From the NCBI GenBank assembly GCA_030731175.1, contig JANQUM010000015.1:1443-7469 (forward strand): a stretch of 6,027 nucleotides of DNA, read 5' to 3'. Shown one piece after another: positions 1-6,011 of the stretch. Origin of the DNA: Spirosomataceae bacterium (GTDB lineage: Bacteria > Bacteroidota > Bacteroidia > Cytophagales > Spirosomataceae). Below the pieces are notes generated by a model, which saw only the letters and a list, made by a program, of their open reading frames with translations, did no database searches and had not been told where the DNA came from. A program made the translations under genes and the position numbers. Numbering within the stretch: the first letter of the stretch is position 1; each line of letters begins with the position of its first letter.

Positions 1-310
1 AAAAAGAACAGATAAATAATCCGAGAGATTCTCGTCCGAGTTCAATATTGAGCGTTTTCATGCCTGCCGTATTAAGCATTACACCTTCCCACTCCGGCGG
101 ATAAATGTTAATTCCCCAAAGTAAAAGTAGCGTAGCGAGAGCCAGAAAACTGAGTTTATCGCCCCGCCCCCGCACGGCACGAAAACACATAAATGCAGTA
201 AGTAAATAGGTCAAAATCCAGAGCCAGCCGTCAACATCGTTATATTGCACGGCGGCAAAAAGGACAAAAAGAACTATAAATATCCAAAGAAGTATTTTCC
301 GTGCTAACAT
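1..310 (-). CDS. TMEM220-family small membrane protein, C-terminus cut by the window edge
   Basis: This leftward reading frame starts at ATG 310-308 and stays open for 103 codons to the left edge, so the C-terminus is missing. An in-frame TAA lies two codons upstream, which makes this the first possible start. The product is hydrophobic. It has likely membrane helices at about residues 6-21, 29-46 and 55-71, and a fourth begins near residue 95. The loop QYNDVDGWLW (22-31) and the late LGRESLGLFI (91-100) resemble the Q-x-N-D-x-D...W and acidic-RE-x-x-G-L-L signatures of the transmembrane 220 family, small four-helix proteins of unknown function found in bacteria and animals. Family members are usually about 115-130 residues, so perhaps 15-25 residues are lost. 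The family call rests on motif memory. No function can be assigned. No clear promoter is visible in 311-430 on this strand. Confidence 0.72.
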   Translation of the reverse strand, partial: MLARKILLWIFIVLFVLFAAVQYNDVDGWLWILTYLLTAFMCFRAVRGRGDKLSFLALATLLLLWGINIYPPEWEGVMLNTAGMKTLNIELGRESLGLFICSF

Positions 311-433
311 GCCTTATTTGTTAATTTTTGAAGTTTCCTTCCAACTTTTCATTTCCATAAAAATTAAAATTAGCCCGAATTACTTTTTAAATAAATAAAA
401 TATGAAAGTTTTTACCTTTTTTAAAATCTTTCA

Positions 434-463
434 TTGACCAGCAAGAATTTTGTCTTACCTTTG
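434..463 (+). promoter_or_regulatory. Bacteroidota-type promoter of the SRP RNA
   Basis: TTG at 434-436 is followed, after 19 bases, by TACCTTTG at 456-463. This matches the Bacteroidota housekeeping promoter (-33 TTTG, about 19-21 bases, -7 TAnnTTTG): every specified -7 base is present and three of the four -33 bases. The predicted transcription start, five or so bases downstream, falls at about 468, exactly where the terminal helix of the SRP RNA begins. That agreement supports both calls. Confidence 0.8.
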
Positions 464-467
464 TCAC

Positions 468-550
468 GGCAAATTACCAGCTCCTGCTGAATCCCCCAGA
501 ACCGGAAGGTGGCAAGGGTAAGTAGTCGTAGCGGTGAATTTGCCATTTTT
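468..550 (+). ncRNA. ffs: Bacterial small signal recognition particle RNA (4.5S-type)
   Basis: This is the RNA scaffold of the signal recognition particle. It binds the Ffh protein and FtsY to target nascent membrane and secreted proteins. The domain IV core is visible: CC 502-503 and GG 508-509 close a GGAA tetraloop (504-507), next to A501-T510. Then comes the symmetric loop, CAGA (497-500) against GGCA (511-514), and a CCC/GGG helix (493-495 with 516-518). Further out, CTGCT 484-488 pairs with AGTAG 521-525 (one G-T), and GCT 480-482 with AGC 530-532. The ends form a terminal helix, GGCAAATT 468-475 with AATTTGCC 537-544, extended by ACC/GGT. A run of eight T follows at 546-553, so the terminal helix probably also serves as the intrinsic terminator. 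At about 83 bases it is a short form without an Alu domain. The exact 3' end is inferred. Confidence 0.93.
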
Positions 551-654
551 TTTGTCTTTTACTTAATAATTGTCATTTATACACTTATTTTATTTAGTCG
601 AAGAATAACCAAAAAAAGGAATAGATTATCTTCAATCATTCGCATCATTTATTG

Positions 655-662
655 TAAATTTG
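655..662 (+). promoter_or_regulatory. Probable -7 element of the transaldolase promoter
   Basis: TAAATTTG matches the Bacteroidota -7 consensus TAnnTTTG completely and lies 23 bases before the transaldolase start codon, which implies a short leader of about 18 bases. The -33 element is weak: the best candidate is TTC at 631-633, 21 bases upstream. No Shine-Dalgarno site is present, and an A-rich tract precedes the ATG. In AT-rich DNA the 8-mer alone could occur by chance, but its position is right. Confidence 0.5.
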
Positions 663-685
663 AAAAAATATAAACTGAAAAAACT

Positions 686-1345
686 ATGAAATTCTTTATT
701 GATACTGCCAGCCTTGCCGATATTCAGGAAGCCCAAGATATGGGAATTCTTGACGGAGTAACCACCAATCCATCTTTGATGGCTAAAGAAGGAATCTCCG
801 GCGACAAAGCCGTAAAAGATCACTACAAAGCCATTTGCGACATTGTGGATGGTGACGTAAGTGCCGAAGTTATCTCAACTGATTTTGAGGGAATGGTACG
901 CGAAGGCGAAGAACTTGTCAAAATCAGCGACCAAATCGTGGTAAAAATACCAATGATCAAAGACGGCGTAAAAGCGTTGCGTTATTTCTCAAATAAAGGT
1001 ATCCGTACGAATTGCACGTTAATCTTCTCTGCTGGCCAAGCCTTGCTTGCCGCCAAAGCGGGTGCAACTTATATGTCGCCATTTTTGGGTCGCTTAGATG
1101 ATATTTCAACCGATAGCCTTACGCTTATTGAAGATATTCGTACCATTTACGATAATTATGGTTACGAAACTCAAATTCTCGCCGCATCGGTGCGTCACCC
1201 AATGCACATAATTGAATGTGCGAAAATTGGTGCTGATGTTATGACTGGTCCGCTAAGTGCCATTGTTGCTTTATTAAAGCACCCTTTGACAGATATCGGT
1301 TTGCAACAATTCCTTGCCGATCATGCAAGAGTAAACCAAAAGTAA
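686..1345 (+). CDS. tal: Small transaldolase (TalC/FSA-type, about 220 residues)
   Basis: This cytosolic TIM-barrel enzyme of the non-oxidative pentose phosphate pathway moves a dihydroxyacetone unit between sugar phosphates through a lysine Schiff base. The 219 residues fit the short subfamily shared with fructose-6-phosphate aldolase, not the 310-residue TalB type. Visible landmarks are FIDTA with Asp6, GVTTNPS (24-30, Asn28), QIVVKIP with the Schiff-base Lys87, TNCTLIFSAGQALLAA (108-123) and SPFLGRLDDI (131-140, Arg135). Two positions separate the activities. Glu61 in SAEVIS replaces the Gln of E. coli FsaA, and Phe133 in SPFLGR replaces its Tyr131. Both are the transaldolase state, so transaldolase is preferred over aldolase. 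The start is preceded by an A-rich tract and a TAnnTTTG element. The gene appears to be transcribed alone, because a strong terminator follows 26 bases after the stop codon. Confidence 0.95.
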   Translation: MKFFIDTASLADIQEAQDMGILDGVTTNPSLMAKEGISGDKAVKDHYKAICDIVDGDVSAEVISTDFEGMVREGEELVKISDQIVVKIPMIKDGVKALRYFSNKGIRTNCTLIFSAGQALLAAKAGATYMSPFLGRLDDISTDSLTLIEDIRTIYDNYGYETQILAASVRHPMHIIECAKIGADVMTGPLSAIVALLKHPLTDIGLQQFLADHARVNQK

Positions 1346-1371
1346 TTTACCAGATTTCTATTGAGCAAGAC

Positions 1372-1411
1372 AAAGCGGGTTTCCTATAATATCAGGAAAC
1401 CCGCTTTTTTT
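1372..1411 (+). terminator. Intrinsic terminator of the transaldolase gene
   Basis: A 14-base-pair perfect stem pairs 1372-1385 with 1394-1407 around the 8-base loop ATAATATC (1386-1393). A run of seven T (1405-1411) follows, the first three of which sit in the stem. The core GCGGGTTTCCT/AGGAAACCCGC is GC-rich and has no mismatch. It lies between the transaldolase and DUF2911 genes and should separate their transcripts. Confidence 0.92.
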
Positions 1412-1472
1412 GTGGAAAATGCAACCAAGCCAAAGCTGAATTTCGTAAATACAACTAAATCAATAAATCACA

Positions 1473-2042
1473 ATGAAAAAAATCACTTCCCTCCTCTTCG
1501 TTTTATTATTTTCGGCAACTGCTTTTTCGCAAAAATTACCAGGTATTGATAAAAGCCCGATGGATATGTCGTATTACCCGAACGACTTCGCCCACGACCG
1601 TAAATTCGCTCCTGAAAAAATTGGAGATCTCCCCGCAATTGCACGTGTAATCTACAGTCGCCCTGCAAAGAAAGATCGTGAAGTTTTTGGGGGGATGGTA
1701 AAATTTGGAAATGTTTGGCGAATGGGAGCTAATGAAGCCGCCGAAATAAAATTCTACCGAAACGTCCCCATTCAAGGAAAGAAAGTAAAAGCCGGAACTT
1801 ATGCCCTTTACGCTATTCCGAACGCCGACGAATGGACCATTATTCTAAGTACTGATCTCGATCAGTGGGGAACGTACAGTTATACCGAAGACAAAGATGT
1901 TTTACGAGTGAACGTTCCGGTAAAGCAAACCGACGAAATGGTCGAAAATTTCACGATTCAATTCGTAAAAAGCACTGATAACGAAGCCGTTATGAGAATA
2001 CTTTGGGATAGGACGTTAATTGAAGTGCCAATTAAGTTTTGA
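1473..2042 (+). CDS. Secreted DUF2911 family protein, function unknown
   Basis: This 189-residue protein has a clear signal peptide: MKK, a hydrophobic core at 6-18, and a likely cut near AFS|Q at 19-20. It is therefore exported, probably to the periplasm. The remainder matches the DUF2911 family, which I know mainly from Bacteroidota: ARVIYSRP (57-64), the block EVFGGMVKFGNVWRMGANEA (70-89), KVKAGTYALYAIP (104-116), EWTIILS (120-126), WGTYSY (132-137) and DVLRVNVPV (142-150). Family members are small beta-rich secreted proteins with no established biochemical role. The start is fixed by the signal peptide and an upstream A-rich stretch. Its own promoter is not obvious in the 61 bases after the preceding terminator. 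It converges on the GHL10 gene with a shared 63-base gap. The family assignment is firm, but no function should be inferred. Confidence 0.9.
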   Translation: MKKITSLLFVLLFSATAFSQKLPGIDKSPMDMSYYPNDFAHDRKFAPEKIGDLPAIARVIYSRPAKKDREVFGGMVKFGNVWRMGANEAAEIKFYRNVPIQGKKVKAGTYALYAIPNADEWTIILSTDLDQWGTYSYTEDKDVLRVNVPVKQTDEMVENFTIQFVKSTDNEAVMRILWDRTLIEVPIKF

Positions 2043-2054
2043 GTTCAGTATTCA

Positions 2055-2107
2055 AACCTATGAGGATTCGTTATCAAAAGGATTCAACCCTCATAGGTTA
2101 TTTTTTT
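2055..2107 (+). terminator. Hairpin terminator between convergent genes, with an unusually long loop
   Basis: AACCTATGAGG (2055-2065) pairs perfectly with CCTCATAGGTT (2089-2099), giving 11 base pairs with a 23-base loop. One A and then seven T (2101-2107) follow on the + strand, so it should end the DUF2911 transcript. On the other strand, where it lies just past the stop of the GHL10 gene, only a TTT follows the stem, so termination there would be weaker. The loop is longer than usual for an intrinsic terminator. Confidence 0.82.
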
Positions 2108-3674
2108 ATTTAACCTGCACCTGATTACTCGGAGCACTCTCGTTTTGCAAGCGGTCAAGTGCCGTAACAAGGTACACATACGATTTATCTTTTTTCGTAG
2201 TAGTATCAAGGTAGCTGAGTAAACCTGTATTTGGCATAATTGCTATAATATTTTTGGTATTTTCGAGGTTCATCATTTCGTTATTATCAAAACGATAAAT
2301 TACCCATTTGTGAATCTCTTCGCCGTCGCGGGAAGCAATTTCTGGGGCTTTCCAAGTTACCACAATTCCAATATCGCTTGCTCGTTTTACCGTAACTTTT
2401 TCTGGTGCGTTGGGCGGCACATTATCTTTCCACGGCATTGTTGGCGTTAATGCAGGATGCTTATTCAGAGTTTTTAGTGAATCTGCTACGCCAAGGTTAT
2501 TTTTAAATAATGACGAAGTATTATAAAAAATACTTCCGTTTACGCCTTTCTTCGAACGGTTATAACGCACCTGTCGCGGTATTTGGTTGGGCATTGCCCA
2601 CGCTTTATCCCGCTCGGTTGTGCCAACCCGATACGTTCCGTGACCGACGTATATATGTCGTTCGGCAGATTGATTTACCCACCAATCTGTCATCGTTTTA
2701 TACGGAACTTTGTCGAATTCTATCGTAAAGTAAATTTGCGGTGCAATGTAATCTATCAAGCCTTCTTGAAACCATTTGCGAGTATCTGCGTACAAATTAT
2801 CGTAGGAGGTTTGTCCGCCTTGGGTTTCCGATCCAAGCGGATCCACTGAAGCATTCCGCCAAACCGAAAACGGGCTTATTCCAAATTTCACCCGTGGTTT
2901 TTCTGCTTTTATGGCAGCGGCAATACCTTTGATGGTTTCGTCCACGTTGAATCGTCGCCAATCATCCACATTTGCAAAACCTTTCCCGTATTTTCGAAAA
3001 GCTTCGTCGTCATTAATTCGCTGATCAACAACGGTGTACGGGTAAAAATAGTCGTCAAAATGAATACCATCAACGTCGTAAAATTTAGCAATATTTCTCA
3101 CAACATCAATGATATATTCCCGTACTTCAGGTATTCCGAGATTAAATAAAAGGTGTTTGTCGTACAAAAAGAACCATTCAGGATGCGTTTTTGTGATGTG
3201 ATTATCGGCGATAGATTTAGCGGCTTTGTGCGTTCCGCGGCTTAAATTTAACCACGCGTGAAACTCAATATTGCGTTTGTGGCTTTCCTCAATCATAAAT
3301 GTCATCGGGTCGTAATACGGGTCGGGAGATTTTCCTTGCGTTCCGGTTAACCACTCAGACCACGGCTCTGTTCCACGAGCGTAAAACGCGTCTGCGGCGG
3401 CACGCACTTGCACCATTGCGGCGTTGATTCCTAACTCCTGCTGGCGATCAAGAATCCGAACGAATTCTGCCTTTTGGGTATTGGTAGAAAGGTTTTTACC
3501 TGAAGGCCAGTCGATATTATCTACCGTTGCTACCCACGCCGCCCGAAATTCCCGCTTAGGGGAATCAATCGTTTTTTCTGATCGTAACGTCGTTTTTTTA
3601 GAACATCCACCAACGCTAAGGTAAACAGATAGTAGCAGCAACGGAACTTGATAAAAGACGACGGTTTTTTTCAT
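2106..3674 (-). CDS. GHL10-family glycoside hydrolase lipoprotein with C-terminal fibronectin-III-like domain
   Basis: The 522-residue product starts with a lipoprotein signal: a hydrophobic stretch at 4-20 and the lipobox VGGC with Cys24. Lipidation at Cys24 would anchor it in the envelope. The residues after Cys (SKKTT) lack the acidic surface-export signal known from Bacteroidota lipoproteins, so a periplasmic face is more likely. The GHL10 barrel (formerly DUF187, related to E. coli DigH/YddW and B. subtilis YngK) spans about 41-400. Landmarks are REFRAAWVATV (41-51), AMVQVRAAADAFY (86-98), EFHAWLNLSRGTH (137-149), DGIHFDDYFYPY (202-213), FGISPFSVWRN (264-274) and IAPQIYF (310-316). About 420-522 resembles a fibronectin III domain (PPNAPEKVTV, VVTWKAP, SYVYLVTALD). 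E. coli DigH cuts peptidoglycan glycans stripped of stem peptides, so a glycan substrate is likely but unproven here. The gene is transcribed alone, divergent from DUF4290. Confidence 0.9.
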   Translation of the reverse strand: MKKTVVFYQVPLLLLSVYLSVGGCSKKTTLRSEKTIDSPKREFRAAWVATVDNIDWPSGKNLSTNTQKAEFVRILDRQQELGINAAMVQVRAAADAFYARGTEPWSEWLTGTQGKSPDPYYDPMTFMIEESHKRNIEFHAWLNLSRGTHKAAKSIADNHITKTHPEWFFLYDKHLLFNLGIPEVREYIIDVVRNIAKFYDVDGIHFDDYFYPYTVVDQRINDDEAFRKYGKGFANVDDWRRFNVDETIKGIAAAIKAEKPRVKFGISPFSVWRNASVDPLGSETQGGQTSYDNLYADTRKWFQEGLIDYIAPQIYFTIEFDKVPYKTMTDWWVNQSAERHIYVGHGTYRVGTTERDKAWAMPNQIPRQVRYNRSKKGVNGSIFYNTSSLFKNNLGVADSLKTLNKHPALTPTMPWKDNVPPNAPEKVTVKRASDIGIVVTWKAPEIASRDGEEIHKWVIYRFDNNEMMNLENTKNIIAIMPNTGLLSYLDTTTKKDKSYVYLVTALDRLQNESAPSNQVQVK

Positions 3675-3743
3675 TAGAAAAGCAACGGGGAAATGAATTT
3701 GATTCTAAAAGTAGCTTTTTTTTATACAACCTCTAATTTTTGT

Positions 3744-3751
3744 TACTTTTG
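3744..3751 (+). promoter_or_regulatory. Probable -7 element of the DUF4290-murA promoter
   Basis: TACTTTTG matches TAnnTTTG completely. The -33 position holds a T run (TTT at 3721-3723, 20 bases upstream) without the final G. Transcription would begin at about 3757, leaving a leader of roughly 80 bases before the DUF4290 start. This lies in the 163-base divergent gap. I found no equally good element for the leftward GHL10 gene. Confidence 0.5.
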
Positions 3752-3837
3752 TTAACTCATAACAATAGAAAGAACGCAAGAAATTGCTTTTCAAGGTCAA
3801 TAACACAAGAATTTTGACCGAACCATAAACATAAGAA

Positions 3838-4503
3838 ATGAAAGAATACGGAAGCAATACCCAGCATTTGGTTGATCACATCGTGTCAATTGCTGATAAA
3901 GACGAACGCACAAAAAAAGCATTCATATTAGTAGAACTCATGCGGCAAATTCATCCGCAAATGCGTGACGGGTTAGATTACTCCAAAAAACTCTGGGATG
4001 ATCTGTACATTATGGCAAATTTTGACCTTGACGTTGACAGCCCGTTTCCGCCACCGCCAAAAGAAATTCTGGGTAGAAAACCGAGTATTGTTCCTTACAA
4101 TCAGCACAAAATAAAGCACCTATATTACGGACGAAATCTCGAACTGATGGTTGCAAAAATTGTAGCGACCGAAGACGAGGGCGAGCGAAAAGCTTTTATT
4201 TCTTATTTGGTAAAAATGATGAAAGGCTTCTTCTTAACCTGGAATAAAGATACTACAGAAACCAACAGTTGTTTGCAGGTAATCCTCGAGCTTTCAGAAT
4301 TCAAATTGCAGGCAGAAATTGATTATTTACGTGAAAACGGAATTATTGAAGATGCCGCTCCGCACGATGGAAACAGCAATATAAGCAGCCGCGGAGCGAA
4401 TAATCAAAGTTCGAGCAGTAACAATCGGAAATCGAATAATTACCGAAAGAAAAACACCAACAATACCAAGCGGTTTAGTAAAGATAATCGCCGAAGAAGG
4501 TAA
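3838..4503 (+). CDS. DUF4290 family protein, uncharacterised, upstream of murA
   Basis: This 221-residue protein has no signal peptide or membrane segment and is probably cytosolic. Its body (about 3-172) matches the Bacteroidota family DUF4290: YGSNTQHLVDHIVSIAD (4-20), RTKKAFILVELMRQIHPQ (24-41), DYSKKLWDDLYIMANFDLDVD (47-67), a proline run SPFPPPPKE (68-76), IKHLYYGRNLELMVAK (92-107) and MMKGFFLTWNKDTT (127-140). It looks mainly helical. From about 173 the sequence becomes low-complexity: rich in Asn and Ser, then strongly basic, ending in four Arg. Such a tail suggests nucleic acid or another polyanion as a partner, but that is inference. The start is preceded by the A-rich AAACATAAGAA. 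The gene lies 53 bases upstream of murA with no terminator between them, so they probably form one transcript. I associate this pairing with Bacteroidota, and it hints at an envelope-linked role. No function is known to me. Confidence 0.9.
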   Translation: MKEYGSNTQHLVDHIVSIADKDERTKKAFILVELMRQIHPQMRDGLDYSKKLWDDLYIMANFDLDVDSPFPPPPKEILGRKPSIVPYNQHKIKHLYYGRNLELMVAKIVATEDEGERKAFISYLVKMMKGFFLTWNKDTTETNSCLQVILELSEFKLQAEIDYLRENGIIEDAAPHDGNSNISSRGANNQSSSSNNRKSNNYRKKNTNNTKRFSKDNRRRR

Positions 4504-4556
4504 ATTCTGCAAAACCGTTTTCAACACACCTTTTACCATTTCCACACCTCGAAAAA

Positions 4557-5861
4557 ATGTCATCATTTAAGATTGTCGGAGGACAAAAACTCAAAGGAGA
4601 ACTACAACCACAGGGAGCAAAAAACGAAGCATTACAGATTCTTTGTGCCGTATTACTTTCTAAAGAACCCATCGTAATTCATAATATTCCGAATATCCGT
4701 GACGTAAATAAGCTCATGGAATTATTGGAAGATATGGGCGTAAAACGCAGCAAGGTCGGCGAAGGCTCTTTCCGTTTTGAAGCCGATGATGTTAATTTCG
4801 CCTATTTTGAAACCGATGCCTACAAAACGAAAGCATCTTCGTTACGTGGTTCAATTATGCTACTCGGACCAATGCTCGGGCGGTTTGGCAAAGGAAAAGC
4901 CCCAAGACCGGGCGGAGACAAAATTGGTCGCAGACCACTTGATACTCACTTTATCGGTTTCCAGAAATTAGGGGCTGAGTTTTCTTACGATGCCGAAGAC
5001 GTTTTTTATACCGTAGAAGGCAGCAATATGAAAGGAACATTCATTTGGATGGACGAAATTTCTGTAACCGGAACTGCAAACGTGTTAATGGCTGCGGTTT
5101 TGACAACAGGCGAAACGACCATTTATAACGCCGCTTGTGAGCCGTATTTGCAGCAATTATGCAAAATGCTCAACCGTATGGGAGCAAATATTAAGGGCGT
5201 CGGCTCAAATATGCTTATTATTGATGGCGTAGAAGAACTTGGCGGTTGTGAGCACACCATGTTACCCGATATGATTGAAATTGGTAGTTTTATCGGACTT
5301 GCCGCAATGACGCAATCTGAAATTACAATCAAAAATTGCCAAATTAAAGAACTGGGAATTATTCCTGACACGTTCAAGAAATTAGGTATTCAAATGGAAT
5401 TTCGGGGTGATGACATTCACATTCCAGCTCAGGAGAACTACGAAATTAACACCTTGATTGATGGCTCAATCCTGACTATTTACGATGCTCCGTGGCCTGG
5501 TTTTACACCAGATTTGATTTCAATTATTTTGGTCACGGCTATTCAGGCGAAAGGAACTTTATTGGTTCACCAAAAAATGTTTGAGAGCCGGCTGTTCTTC
5601 GTTGATAAACTTATCGACATGGGCGGCCAAATAATTCTGTGTGACCCACACCGTGCTACAGTGGTTGGCTTGAACCGCAGTCACAACTTAAAGGGAATTC
5701 GCATGACTTCGCCGGATATTCGGGCGGGAGTTGCGTTGCTCATTGCCGCACTTTCGGCAGATGGCACAAGTATTATTGATAATATCGAGCAAATTGACCG
5801 TGGTTATCAATTCATTGACGAACGCCTCAACGCTATCGGAGCGAACATCATAAGAATGTAA
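4557..5861 (+). CDS. murA: UDP-N-acetylglucosamine 1-carboxyvinyltransferase (MurA), Asp-type active site
   Basis: MurA transfers enolpyruvate from phosphoenolpyruvate to UDP-GlcNAc in the cytosol, the first committed step of peptidoglycan synthesis. The 434 residues are slightly longer than the 419 of E. coli MurA. Matching sites are QGAKNEALQIL (19-29, Lys22 and Asn23), RGSIMLLGPMLGRFG (97-111), PGGDKIGRRPLDTHF (118-132), APWPGFTPDL (311-320, with Asp319 equal to E. coli Asp305) and SPDIRAGVALL (385-395, with Arg389 equal to Arg397). The catalytic Cys115 of E. coli, the residue alkylated by fosfomycin, is Asp121 here (GAC at 4917-4919). The enzyme should stay active, since Asp versions work in Mycobacterium and Chlamydia, but should resist fosfomycin. 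The ATG follows an A-rich tract (CGAAAAA), and the start matches the family's N-terminus. It is the second gene after DUF4290, and a terminator lies 29 bases past its stop. Confidence 0.97.
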   Translation: MSSFKIVGGQKLKGELQPQGAKNEALQILCAVLLSKEPIVIHNIPNIRDVNKLMELLEDMGVKRSKVGEGSFRFEADDVNFAYFETDAYKTKASSLRGSIMLLGPMLGRFGKGKAPRPGGDKIGRRPLDTHFIGFQKLGAEFSYDAEDVFYTVEGSNMKGTFIWMDEISVTGTANVLMAAVLTTGETTIYNAACEPYLQQLCKMLNRMGANIKGVGSNMLIIDGVEELGGCEHTMLPDMIEIGSFIGLAAMTQSEITIKNCQIKELGIIPDTFKKLGIQMEFRGDDIHIPAQENYEINTLIDGSILTIYDAPWPGFTPDLISIILVTAIQAKGTLLVHQKMFESRLFFVDKLIDMGGQIILCDPHRATVVGLNRSHNLKGIRMTSPDIRAGVALLIAALSADGTSIIDNIEQIDRGYQFIDERLNAIGANIIRM

Positions 5862-5890
5862 AACGACAGGTTTAATCAACCGAAGTACGA

Positions 5891-5918
5891 AAAGAAGCTC
5901 TAACGGGCTTCTTTTTTT
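5891..5918 (+). terminator. Intrinsic terminator after murA
   Basis: AAAGAAGCTC (5891-5900) pairs with GGGCTTCTTT (5905-5914), 10 pairs including one T-G, around the tetraloop TAAC (5901-5904). A run of seven T (5912-5918) continues from the stem, followed by G and five more T. It should end the DUF4290-murA transcript. Confidence 0.9.
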
Positions 5919-6011
5919 GTTTTTAAAGCTCTCAAATTCAGAAAAAGTACGTTTTAAATGCCGAAATAGCATAAAATTCGGTGTTTAAAGAAAATACAAC
6001 AACTTTCAAAA

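Noticed and set aside
314..358. A 14-codon leftward frame ending three bases before the TMEM220 start, a possible leader peptide
   Set aside because: It has no attenuator hairpin, no run of a single amino acid and no clear promoter. A frame this short is expected by chance in AT-rich DNA.
311..467. Possible riboswitch or second RNA upstream of the SRP RNA
   Set aside because: Apart from the SRP promoter, the region is AT-rich with no stable hairpin or known aptamer core that I can recognise.
632..823. A leftward frame covering the transaldolase start
   Set aside because: It is antisense to the conserved N-terminal motifs of the transaldolase and to its promoter, with no family resemblance of its own.
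1409..1444. TTTG at 1409-1412 with TGAATTTC at 1437-1444 as a promoter for the DUF2911 gene
   Set aside because: The -7 element misses two specified bases, and the 24-base spacing is too long. The TTTG also belongs to the terminator T run.
1361..1549. A 62-codon rightward open frame between the transaldolase and DUF2911 genes
   Set aside because: It runs through the terminator hairpin at 1372-1411 and overlaps the signal peptide of the DUF2911 gene in another frame. Its composition is not protein-like.
3706..3729. TTG with TACTTTTA on the minus strand as a promoter for the GHL10 gene
   Set aside because: The elements are only 13 bases apart instead of about 19-21, and the -7 lacks its final G.
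5688..5972. A 94-codon leftward frame across the end of murA
   Set aside because: It is antisense to the conserved C-terminus of MurA and passes through the murA terminator, so it is a shadow of the real gene.
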